DNA from: Oscheius dolichura
Lineage: Eukaryota > Nematoda > Chromadorea > Rhabditida > Rhabditidae
NCBI GenBank assembly: GCA_932521035.1
Contig: OW051495.1
Location: 7,502,001 to 7,566,000, forward strand
DNA: 64,000 nt
Direction: 5' to 3'
In this document: one piece after another, positions 1 through 11,400 of the stretch
Layout: the number at the start of each line of letters is the position of its first letter
How positions within the stretch are numbered: position 1 is the stretch's first letter
Translations under genes and position numbers: made by a program
Notes under the pieces: generated by a model
The model's database searches: none
The model's input: the letters and a program-made list of their open reading frames with translations, nothing else
What the model was told of the DNA's origin: nothing

Positions 1-3000
1 CCTGTGCATGGCGACGACGGAGTGCCACATGTCGACACGGTTCATGCGGATGACATACTGAAAAGGGGGAGAATTAGGCTGGATTTAATGAATTGGAATG
101 GAAATAAATATAGAAAACTACCGTATTCCCTAGAAAGGATGAAGAACCCTCGCCCACCAGGGATCCCAGTTCCGGCGATGTGGTAGCGCGCGCCAGTTGG
201 ACTTTACTTGATTTTTAACCATTTCAGAGTTAGCTTTTAATGTTTGCAGCTTTCAGTTGATTTAAAATCAAGATTATCACAGAAAATTAGTAGAAAACCA
301 GGGAATGGGGACGGAAATATGACTCGTCGGGGTACAACTTCGAATCGCGCGCCTTTCTGGCTTTTCTTGGGTTGCAAACTTCAAATTTTCTCCAGAAAGG
401 ACGAAACGATACTGTGGGAATCCCATAGACTGTGCTGACCGCACCAACGGGCTTTTCTGTTAAAGAATATGGCAGCCAAAAGATTGAAAATGTCGATAAA
501 ACAGTGTTCCTTACCTCCAGCATGATCTCAGCGAACCTATCTGCTCCGACCATTGCAATCTGCTCCAGTTCTTCTGGGCTCATCTTCTTCGTGATTTCTT
601 GCTCATCACAACCGAGATCCAGTGCTTTTTGAAGAGTGGCTTCAGACGTAGAGATTGTCGTTTTCATCTTTTTCGGGGAGAAGATATCCTCGGTCGCTTT
701 TCTCTTCACTGAAAAGGGAAGCTCAAAATCTAAGGCAAAAAGAACTCACATTGCCTTGCAGGAGCTTTAACTGGTCTTGAAATTGGCTGGGGGTCTACTA
801 GATGTTGATTCTTGATTATTCTTGCTCTTGTAGTCTTTGTAGTCATTTTAGGCTCAATAATTTCAATTTTCTTGGCTTTTGCGGGGGCTCTGGTTCTGAC
901 GGGAGTTTTCTTCTCTTCTACGACTTTCTCAGGCAGTCTAGAGTGTCCCGCAACGGGCACTTCAGGTCCCGAAGCCGCTTCTTCATTTACAGGCGCAGCA
1001 GTTCTTCCGCTTACGGTAGGAATCTTCATAGGACCAGGTTGTCTACCAGGAGGAGCTCTCTTATTTCCTGTAGAAGCCGACTGAAGCCTTTTAGCCATGG
1101 CTTTTGAGGCCTTCTCCACTTGGGACAGTAGACTCGTTTTTGCCATGGAAGCGGGAGCTTTTCTAACGTAGTGAGGCTAAAAACATCTCTTTTAAATTAG
1201 AAATGAAGGAAAAAATACCAATGAAACCTTAGGAACTGAAGCAGTAGTGGGTTGGGAGGGTCCAGGCAGCTCGGGGTCATCTTGGGTCTCCTCCGGGGCT
1301 TCTACCTGTTGAGGGGAAGGGTTCTGGTCCACCGCAGCCTCTTGTTCCTCGTCAGAAAGGGCAATATGTAGATCATTGGTGGCAAAGTGGACAAGAGCTT
1401 CGGCTGCTTCTTGTTGTTCATTTTTGGAAACCTGAAAAGGGAGAAATTGAGAAAATGAGTCCGTCTCCGTAGGTAATTGCCCATTTTTTGGCCCGTTCTA
1501 GGTCATTTTTGACCATTTTAACACGGATAAAAACTTGTTGATTTCTTTATTGAAGAACTGATCAAAATGAGCTATTTCCACAGAACCAGTGGCCCTAAAA
1601 TGGTCTCGAAATGTCCCTGACAGCCCACAGGATAGGAAAAATGGAGAAAACTCACATTGAGTACATCGATTTCCCCCTCATCTGATGAAGAAGAACAGGA
1701 GGAAGGAGAAGAAACAACATGGATCTTCTTCTTCTTCGGGGGTGAGATGACTTCCTCCTCGTCGTCGTCGCTGGTCAGTTGCAGATCATCTTGCACCGTG
1801 GGAATGGGCGTCTTTTCCTTGGGAGCTGGCTTCGGTTTCACTTCCCTAGCTGGTTTCGCTTCCGGTGAAGTCTTCGTCGGAGTCTAAAAATTTGATTTCG
1901 GCTTATTTTCAAGCGAAACAACTTACGTAACGAACGGTACTGGTTCTGTTTGCCCGAGTCACTCTCCTGGATGTTGACGGTTGGGGAACTTCTTGCCTAT
2001 CCAGTTGAGGTGTTTCCCCCCGAGGCTGTACAGATGCCTTTCTGCGTCTTCTGTCCGGAATAGGGGTCTTCCTCTCTCGTGGAAGGGAAACGCAGCGTTG
2101 GGACCTCGAGGCATTCTGCGAAATTCGAGCCATCATTTTCGAGATCGCCGTTTTTGGGGAGTCTTCTTCTTCAACGGGAGCTTCTGGGGCTTCTGGCCCC
2201 TGTTCGATGGCAATTTCCAATTCTGCGACTTCTTCGACGGCTGGTGGCGGATCTGGAGCAGATTCTTGGCTTACTTTAACTTCTGGAGCCTTTTCAGTGA
2301 CCTTTAGAAGAGCCTAGAACAGTTTAATTAAAAATAAACATGAATTAGGGTGCCCTACCGGTGTAGAAACCTCTGGCACTCCTTCTTTAGACGAGTGGGC
2401 AATCCTTCTTGGAGTAATCGACTGAGCAACCGGCTCCTCCTCTTCTTCCTGGACTACTGTAGGTACAACTGAAGGAGATGGGGCAGGAGCAGCCACTGGT
2501 TCCGATTTCTTCGCTTTAGGAGTCTCTTGGGATTCGTTCTTGTCAACAGGAGCTTCTTTCTCCTTTTCAAGGGCAATTGTCGGCTCTGGAGCCTTTTCTT
2601 GGATTACTTCAGGTTCAGGAACGTTCTCAGCGACCTTTGGAGCAACCTGAAACAATTTATTTTAATAAAATCTGTTGGATATGATGCTTACCGGCTTAGC
2701 AGCCACTGAAGCTCCTTCTTTAAACGAACGGGTCCTTCTCCTTGTAATTACTGGTTGAGCAGCTGGTACTTCCTCTTCTTCCTGGACTACTATAGGTTCA
2801 ACTGAAGCAACTGCCTCAGATTTCTCCAGTGCGGCAGCCTTTGACGAGTCTTTCTTGGTAACCGGGGCTGTTTTTTTCTTTTCTGAGGCCATTGTCGGCA
2901 CTGGAGCTGCTTCTTGACTTTCTTTAGGTTCAGGAACCTTCTCCACGACCTTTGGAGCTACCTGAAAGCATTTATTTTGATAAAATCTTATGGATTTAGT

Positions 3001-6000
3001 CACTTACCGGTCTACTGGACGCGCGGGTCATCCTCTTTGGAATTACTGAAGGAGATGGAGCAGCGACAGCCCCTGGCTCTTGTTTCTTCGCTTTGGGAGC
3101 CGTTGTCGAGTCCTTCCTGTGAATAGGAGTTTCCTCCTCCTTCTGGGAGACAACTGCCGATTCGATAGCTACTTGTTGGCTTGGTTTGAGGGCAGGGATC
3201 TTCCCAACGGCGATAGAAGGTGCCTGAAACCGTTTATTTTGATAAACTCTACTGGATAGAGTCACTTACCGGCCTCCTACTGGACGAACGGGCCGTTATT
3301 TGCGGAATAACTGACTGGGCGACTGGCTCCTCGTCTTCTTTCTCAAGAGCTACAGGTTCAGCAGAAGTAGACTGAGCAGGTGAAGCCACTGGTGCGGATT
3401 TCTTCGCTTTAGGAGCTTTCCGGGCTTCTTTCTCGACTGCTGGGACAATTGCCGGCTCTGGAGCCTTTTCTTGGGTTACTGTAGACTCTGGGACCTTCTC
3501 AGCAGCTTTTGGAGCAACCTGAAACCATTTTTGGGTTTTATGGACTGAAGAAGGAACCTACCGCTTTAGCAGCCACGGCAGCTCCTCTTTTAGGCGTGGT
3601 AGCAAGTGGTACTTCTTCCACTTTTTGGACTACTGTAGATTCTGCAGCCAAGGAGGCTTCACTATTCTTCGCAGGAGCTGTCTTCGCCGCATTTCTAGCA
3701 GTTCTTCTAGTGGTCATGGGTTTTGGAGCATCCTCTTCAACAAGAACGACTTTAACTTCCTCTGGGTGGACAACAGGAGGCTCTGCGAACTTTTCAGCGG
3801 CTTTTGCAGCTACCTGAAACCATTTTTTTGAATAAAATCTGCCGGATAAGATGCCTACCGGTTTAGCAACCACGGCAGCTTCTTTTTTAGGCGCGGGAGC
3901 CTTTTTCTTTGATGTTACCAGCTGAGCCAGTGGTACTTCATCCTCTTCCTCGACTACGGTAGATTCTACAGATTCTGATGAAGTAGAGGGAGCCATAGAG
4001 CTTTCAGTTTTCTTCTCAGGGGCTGTTTTCTTCGTAACTCGAGCCACTCTCCTTGTGGGTTTTGGAATTTCCTCTTTGGTAAGAACTTCATCTCCTATAG
4101 AAACGACTTTCTTTTGTTCTGATTGGGCAACGGGAAGCTCTAGAGCCTTTTCTACGGCAACGGCGGGTGCCTTCTCTTGTTTCTGGCTTACGGTAGGGTT
4201 TAGGACCTTTTCAACGACCATAGGAGGAACCTGGAATTATTAACATCAGCAAAAAACCAAGAGAAGTCGCGTACCGGCCGAGAGACCGCTGGAGCTCCTT
4301 CTTTAGGCGCGTGGGCCTTTCTCTTCGGAATGGCGAGTTCAGCGAGTGGCTCCTCTTCTTCTTCCTGGATAGGTACAGGTTCAACAGAAGTTAGGGGAGA
4401 AGGAGCAGCCATTTGTTCCGTCTTTTTCGCTTTAGGAGCCTGTAAACCGTGAAAATCACACAAAAATTGATTAAATTCCTACCTGCGGACGTTCTGGCCT
4501 GGTTTTTAGCGGAGTGATTGGGGGGAGGAGGTCTGTCGATATTTTGCCCATATTTTTCAGGGCCTTGTTCGTCGTCGGGGAGATGATTGTCTCCGCTTCG
4601 AGGGGTTTCTTAACGGGGGTCTTCATAGGAGTCTTTTCGGCCTTCTTGACCACTTCCGGGGTCTTTTTGGGCGGCTCAGATACCGTATTCTGTTGAGTTT
4701 TAGGATTTTCCGGTTCTTTAGTCACTTCTACAGTACGTTCAACAGCCTTTTTCTTTTCCAGAGGCTCTAAAATCACTAATTTAGATGAAAAGGGGGGATT
4801 GAACCAACCAGAAGGAGCAGATTTCTCAGAGATTTGGAATTGAACCTTCCTTGGGCTCATTTTATTCGTCTCAGCTGGGGCAGTATGCGGAATAACGGGC
4901 TCAGGATCCTGGAAATGGGTCTTGAAACGAAGTAGCGGTATTAATCGTTACCATAAGCTCTGTTGGCCTCTCTTCTACCAGTACAGCTTCATCCAAGTGG
5001 GGCATCGACGGTGCAGAAGCAATAGGAATCATAGCAACCGGTTGAGCCGCTTCCTCTGCCATGGGATTAACTTCAACAGCGTCCAAGCGGGGCATAGAGG
5101 GGGCAGAAGGCAATGAGCCAGCTTCTAGTGGAAAATAGGCGGGGAGCTCGTAGTCCATCTCGTCTAGATGCTGCTCCCAGTTCGGCTCATCCGCTAGGTT
5201 TTGAAGCGACCCGGAGGGGGTTGTCTTCTGAGGAGAAGCGGAAGGAGACGGGGTCAGGCGAAGCCCGAACATGTCCGAAGCGTGGCTCATCTCGGAGAGA
5301 GTTCGCTGCCTCTCGGCTCTTGGAGGGGAACGCGGCTCGAAGGAAGAGAAGGGGTCGGAGGCTTTGGAGGTAGACGGCTGATCAGGAGGCGGGTTGGTGG
5401 ATATCTTTCCAGGACCTAAAAAAAGGATGAAATAAGGGTAAAACACAAAAAATTGTCAGGGTCCCGAAACGAAGGCACGCATTTAAAAAGAGGGATAAGC
5501 CGGTCGTTTCGGGACCATCCTCCATTGTTTTCAGATTTTGTGGAATAACAACTCACCCTTCTTATTTCCCTCCTCCCTCATCATAGCCACCTTCTCCTTG
5601 ACCGACATCATTCCCGACTGCTGTTCCCTCACTGTAGGACCCTTCTTTCCATGAATAGTACTGAAACTGCCGGTTTTTATTTGAAATTCTATTGAAATTA
5701 CCTGTGTCCTCCAGCAATTTCCGACCTCTTCTCATTTTCTTCCTCATTCCTTGTCAGTTTCTGTTGTATCTTCGCTTCCATAGCCTTCTCAATCGCCTCC
5801 ACGTTGTGCTTCTGCTGGGTCAGGACTCGTTTCTTTCCTCTTGTCTCGAAGACTGGCATTTTTCGGCTAGTTGTTGGTTTCTGCTCAATCACGGCTACAG
5901 TAATCATCGGCTCCTTCTCCTTTCCCAAGACTTCTTCAGGAACTTTCTTCTCGACCTTTTCCGGGGTTCTCTTGAACGGAGTCTTGAATGGCCGCTGGGC

Positions 6001-7525
6001 TGAAGCTGGCGCCTTTGCTGCGTTCGAAATGAGGGCAGTAATATCATCCAGCTCTAAAATTATTAACAAAAATAATTAATAAAGAGTAGCGGAAAACGTG
6101 AACGTACCCTCATCACTGGTATCATCGTGATTTCCCCCATAGGCAGAGGCTGAAAGAACACCTTGAAGAAGCTGGGTCCTCACTTCGGCGGAAGTGTAGG
6201 TCTCTATCCGCTTTCCTGTATGGTAGGAGAGATTTGAAGCTTGTGGAACTGAAAAGGGGGATCCTATTTTAGGGAATCGACAATAAAAAATATTTGTTCG
6301 TTGTCTAAACATCCGTGCAGGGGTTCTGAAACGAAGGCGTGCCCCAAACGAAGAAGCTGCCCGTGCGCGAGACCAGGCTCTAATTTTCTAGATTTTAGAC
6401 AGTATGATGTTTATAAAAGGGCTACAGTACTCTCTAGAGAATCCCCTGTAAAAATAACTTTAAAAACCTACTCAATTCATCCAGAAGTTTGAATAAGTTG
6501 GGAATGTGCTTCTTGTAGAGCTTGATCCTCGCCATAGCTTCACTTTTGTCTGTTTTTAATTCCTCTACCGTAGCTGTTAGAGCCTTAGTTCTATAAGTAA
6601 AGCATTACTTTAAATCTTATCAAAAAAACTGACTCGTTTATTTTAACCTTCAATGCCTCGACCGTTTCCTCTAGGGTTCCAGTAATTTTAATTCGGCTCT
6701 CTTGAAGTGTTTCTAAGATTTTAGCGGCTAGCTTGTAACGGGTCTTGAAGCCGTCGGATGCTTCGGCTTTTTTCTGGAAAAAATGACGAACATTTTAATG
6801 ATTTTTAAAGGAAATAAACAACTTTCTGGGACATTACTCTCATGTAAAGGTCCCGAAGCGATTGCACCTAATTTTTAAAAGAATTGAATCGCTTCAGGGC
6901 CGCTGGAGATATTCGAAATTCTTTGACAGATTTTAAAGGTATAAAACATTTTGTAGCGGAATTTTCAGGCATTTGCGGTGCTGCTCAGAGGGTCCCGAAG
7001 CGATTACACAAAAAACTGGTCGATTTCTCTTTTGGAATCGCTTCGAGACCTCTTTCGAAGCTCTAAAGTCTCACAATGGTTGAAAAGGTCAAAACCCGCC
7101 GTATTTATAGAAAAAAGTAAGATAAACCCACCCTCAAATTAGCCGCTCCGGCCTCCATGACTTCCATCTGTTTCTGAATCTCTGCTTCACTCTTTTTTGC
7201 CTATAAAATTCGTTTTTATTTTTATAAAAAGGATCGAAATCTACCCGTTCACATTCCGCCTTCGCCACCCTTTCCTGATTTGTCAGCTCATAATTTTTTG
7301 CCCTCAAACTCTCTACAAGGGCATTGTACTCGACCATTTGCTTCTTTATTTCTTTTAGTTCCTAAAAATAAGAAAAAGTATATAATGGATTACTGTAGTC
7401 AGTCTTACGTTAGCATCGGCTTCCTTCTGGGTGTTAATTCGAGACATCAGTATAGTCTCCCTTCTCAGTTTGTCAAAATTCGCCCTAACATTTCGGCAGC
7501 CCTCATTGTCGCACTCCGCCGACAT
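1..7525 (-). CDS. Giant coiled-coil/low-complexity protein with tandemly duplicated exons (5'-complete, runs off left edge)
   Basis: I do not recognise this protein. About 25 exons join in phase from ATG at 7525 to the window edge: 5,316 coding nt, at least 1,772 residues, still open. Splice acceptor 7533-7534 leaves a 7-nt leader, so it is probably trans-spliced. The first ~190 residues (exons 7409-7525, 7245-7361, 7132-7200, 6634-6773, 6472-6590) look like a coiled coil. Exon 4952-5415 is rich in S/P and repeats a SAPSMPxLD motif. Between 2359 and 4439 seven consecutive exons encode variants of one unit: VAPKVxEKVPEPxVxQE, then K/A/P-rich sequence, EPVVVQEEEEEP, then RR(T/A)RSxKEG. The part nearest the left edge is more ordered (exons 515-708 and 1-57). 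Its composition suggests a cytoskeletal, chromatin or kinetochore scaffold, but that is inference only. The 43-nt intron 4767-4808 is also open in frame and may be retained. Confidence 0.75.
2359..4439 (-). repeat. Tandem array of duplicated coding exons
   Basis: Exons at 4275-4439, 3859-4230, 3562-3813, 3270-3518, 3008-3223, 2692-2961 and 2359-2646 encode related modules. Their short introns are also alike (donor GTAAG or GTAGG, acceptor near TTTCAG), so exon plus intron was the unit of duplication. All junctions are phase 0, so units can be added or lost without a frameshift. Copies differ at many positions, so the array is not very recent. Confidence 0.75.
5460..5515. repeat. Hairpin element, family B (GGTCCCGAAACGA ends)
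   Basis: Near-perfect inverted ends GGTCCCGAAACGA and TCGTTTCGGGACC enclose about 30 bp, within the intron 5416-5556 of the giant gene. Related copies lie at 6849-6901, 6991-7050, 60003-60063 and 60126-60199. Confidence 0.7.
6849..6901. repeat. Hairpin element, family B
   Basis: GGTCCCGAAGCGATT and AATCGCTTCAGGGCC are inverted around an AT-rich loop in the intron 6774-7131. One mismatch in the stem. Confidence 0.7.
6991..7050. repeat. Hairpin element, family B
   Basis: GGTCCCGAAGCGATT and AATCGCTTCGAGACC form a second inverted pair about 90 bp from the previous copy, in the same intron. Confidence 0.7.
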
Positions 7526-8466
7526 GGCTGACCTAAAAACGAGATAAATATATTATTTAAAAGTTGAATAACTTGGGGTTGTGTATAAACAACAAAAATA
7601 TAATGTAAAAAGCGATAAATTCGATCTTTTGAGGGGAAAAATATTCGAAGAATGACTCAAACGCGTCAGGGAGAAAATGACGCAATTGCGTATACGCGGG
7701 AAAGGGAAAAAAAACTTACGTATCGTTGGAAGAACACATTAGACGGTGTATTTCTTGATCCAGATATGGGTACAATGACTGTAGTATTCGAATATCTTAA
7801 CAAAGCAAGCGCGCAACAGAATAAGCGCGAGAAGCGACGCGGGCGGCTTCGCTTCCGTCCTCCTTTTCGGCTACTTTTGAGTCTATTGGCTTTCTGGAAA
7901 GACGTTTGCTTTTGTTTTAAAGAGGCCTGTTCTCAGAAGATTCACACCACGGGGGTTTATTTGACTCTCCACGGCTATTACCGTACTAGTTCTTGAATTT
8001 GGGCCGCAGGTTCTTGTTCCTCGAGAGAATCAGTAAGTCTTCTACTAAATTGCGTGACTGGAAACCACTCCAAGGTTTTGAAGAGGCATTGCCTTGAAAG
8101 AAGTCGATACTAAGAGGGGCTATTTTCAATACAGTAGAAGGCTTTAAATGGGAAGTGATAGACTACGCCTTGGACCCTGGACGAAGGCTCGTGTTGCCCC
8201 TATCGTCCAGCTAGGGAAGTTCAGTTCTTCCATTGTTTAGACACCGTATATATAATTTACATAGTATAAAATAATTTATTAAACCTAAAATGAGTTCTTC
8301 GAGGTAAGTTGTTACTTTGTCAGTGTATGTTTTTTTTATAAATATAAGATCACACGTAAAGAGTGTTATATTCATCTGAGAGTCGTGTTCTTTTTCTTGT
8401 CTCATTATATACAGAAAGGTTGGTTATTTTTACAAAAAAGGAGGGGGCAGGTCTAAATTAGACCGG
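7526..8466. other. Intergenic region between the two left-hand minus-strand genes
   Basis: About 940 bp between the end of the ZSWIM8-like gene and the start of the giant gene. Apart from the trans-splice acceptor at 7533-7534 I see no supported gene. An open frame at 7652-7996 lacks splice context or recognisable protein features. The spacing is much wider than the roughly 100 bp usual in nematode operons. Confidence 0.6.
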
Positions 8467-11400
8467 CTAATAGTGGCCGGGGAGGGTGTTATAGGGCATG
8501 TGTTGTTGGTAGGGGTACATGTGTTGCTGGTGGTTGTAGTAGGAGTTGCCCTGTTTGCATTGCATCAGCGTTTGTTCCTTCTGTATCAGACCGCTTGTAC
8601 CGTCTTTCTTCCAATTCCTCTGCCGACGAGCATGGATCAGGAAACTGTCAATCACATAGCCGTTGTTCGGGATCAGGCACACTAGAGAGGCAACGTTTTC
8701 CAAGATTCGTTCAGCCTGGAAACCAGTTTTTGGACACTTTGCCGTATTTTTTGGGGGCCTGGAAAGAAAAGCAACTTTTAACCGTAACCCATTTTTTAAG
8801 AAAGTAATCCAAGGACTCGCACGCCTCCTATCTTTGGAGCCGAACAGCTTGGAACATACTCTGCCGCCTCCTCGACCATCCCCCCAACATACCTCTGCTC
8901 TGTCATGTTCTTGAAAAGTGCTATAGCTCAGTTTCGCCTGTATAGCTTTCGCAAACTGTTCCATGCACTTCTCCAGTAGGTCTATCAATATCGGATGGTA
9001 GGGTCCATCCGGCATCGGAGAGGAGTTACAAGCTTTGCGGACTTCGGTAATCTTCGGCGGGGGTTGCTGCATCAGGCTCTGGACTTGAGGCGCTTGGGGC
9101 ACTTTCACCCCGTAATATTTCCTCAACGGCAGTATGGATTGGTTAGCATTTGCCCACTTATTTATACTGAAAAGATGTCCATAAAGTAAAAATGGGAGGA
9201 GAACTCACTGCCAGCAGCGTTGAACCACATGGAGGAGGGTGTAAGGGCAGGTGACTGCTTGGTGGACGTGCTCGAAGAATTCGAAGATTATCTCCGGGTC
9301 TTTTAGTTCCTCGATAACGAGCTTTGTCATCCATTCGATGTCCTTCAAGTAGGGAGAGATATTAGCCTGAAAATCGGAATATTGGATTACGGTAGGATCC
9401 TACCTTTGAGAAATGACGACTCTGGCTCTCACTTGATCGGCTCATAGCGCCCATAGCTTTGACCGCAGCTTGATAGGCCTTAAAAATACAGTATTCTCCC
9501 CTTATTTTATTCTACCTTGATCAATTTACAGGTGAATATCCTACTGGAGGCGGCGCCGCCACCACTCTCCGACAACTGCGGGGCGGAGTGGCTCTGGTGA
9601 AGACCATGGAAGGAGGCGCTCTGAGCAGCTCCGGCTCCTTGTAGCGGGGGCTGGAGTTGACTACTGCTGGGTGCGTGAGGATTGAGAGACGAATGTTGTG
9701 GGAAGAGAGGCTGGGGAGCGCCATTCTTGAACAGTGGAGGCTGGTTACTGTAGATGGGGGATGTCGGATGGTGGCAGACGTTTCGAACATAGGGAGTGTA
9801 TGGGTTCTGAAAAGGGGGGATTTTAATGACAATTCTAGTAGGAAAAAATGGCAGCATCATAATCTTTATAAGTGCCGTATTTTTCAAATTAGCACTCGGG
9901 CACAGTTCTAGACTGCCGTACGCGCGCACTGTTGATATGCTCCATTTGAACCGATTTCAGACCATATTTACCGTCGTTTTTAATAGGTTTCCTACATTTT
10001 CAAGATGTTTACCGTGTCCTGAACCGTCTAAAGAAAGCAGAAATAAGAAAAAGATCTAGAAATTATGGTAAAAATGAAGGAAAACTGGACTCTATCCACT
10101 GATAGAGGGAGCAATTCAACAGAGCGTTTACGGAAGAAGAAATAGCCTTGTAAGGCATACGGTACTTTTTTAAGTCGGATAAATAGGATTAAACCTACTT
10201 GATAAGGTCCTTTTAAATAAACCGCCGGAGCTCCAGGAGTAGCTCCCGGATAGCTGTTCATATGGTGGAGTTGCGCCACTCCTGGTCCATTATTCGAATT
10301 CTTCCGACTATTTGCCATTGTCATCTGCTTCTCATTATGGATGTCTTCATAATGTCGGGCACAGCGGAACAGCACATCCGGGGAGATGTCACCCGTCGTG
10401 TCGCTGCACTGAAAATACCCCGAATTAATCAGAACAAAGAGGGGGAAGTCTACCTTGAAGATGGCATCGCACGCCCGTTCCAGGATCTCCGGGCTGTGGT
10501 CTTTACACTTCTGTAAGGCGCTGTTAATCTCCTGAGCCGAGAGCATATGAGCATAGGGTAGAATAGTCAGCGACAAGAGGGCGGCTTCTTTCAGGGCATT
10601 GGGACTCTGTGCCTGGAGAGCCTTCTCCGAGAGGAGGGCCATCTCGGCCGGGGTGAAGTGGAACTCCCAATAGATCTCCCTCACAATATCGTAAGCCGTC
10701 GGACCGATCTCTGATATCTGCTGGTGGATCCAGCTGACCTCCTGACTGTAGTTCCTAGTCCTCCAGACGTCTTTCTTCCCCTTGTTTGAGACTCCCAACC
10801 CGTAGAGACTGATCAGGAGAGAACAGAGATGGAGATTTCGATGAGTTCCCCCCGAAGAAGGGTTGACAGCGGCGAAGATTACTGTAGGATTCCCTCCGGC
10901 GACGGTAAGCACTCTCTTTCCCAACTCGCACATGAAATTGGAATAGGCCTCGGTAGCGTTGGTCAAGAAACGGGTCTTGAAACGTTTTCCTTTGGATTGG
11001 TGGACTTGGGACTGTTTCTTCGACTCGAATTGGGATTGTTTGACCACACTGGAAAGGAAATGTAGAAATTGAAGAGAGAAGGAGGAAAAACTCACTCTAA
11101 TTGCTTTTGCATCATCTTCTTGAGCTCTGCTTCCTCTTCAGCCGTCTTGGCAGGATCTGTCTTATCTTGTTGGTCGGCTTTGCTGAAAATTGAGGCTGCT
11201 ATACTGTCTGGTGGCTAGATTTTCCCTTCAGGACCCAGTAAAAGATTGTCATGAAGCATCAGAGAATTTCGACTATTTGGGAGTAAAATCTCCCAGAAAA
11301 ACTAAATATATCGATCAGTGGCAAAACTTTGGACGTTGTGGTCCATCCCCCCTTTTGGGTTGGAACTGTTGTAAGCCTGGCTGTCTAATTGTGGTTGTTT

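Noticed and set aside
4767..4808. Treating the open 43-nt segment as coding
   Set aside because: It has a GTTGGT donor and TTTTAG acceptor, its length is not a multiple of three, and removing it keeps the downstream frame as read from both sides; retention remains possible.
7652..7996. 114-codon plus-strand frame in the intergenic region
   Set aside because: No splice context, no recognisable features, biased low-complexity Arg/Phe stretch.
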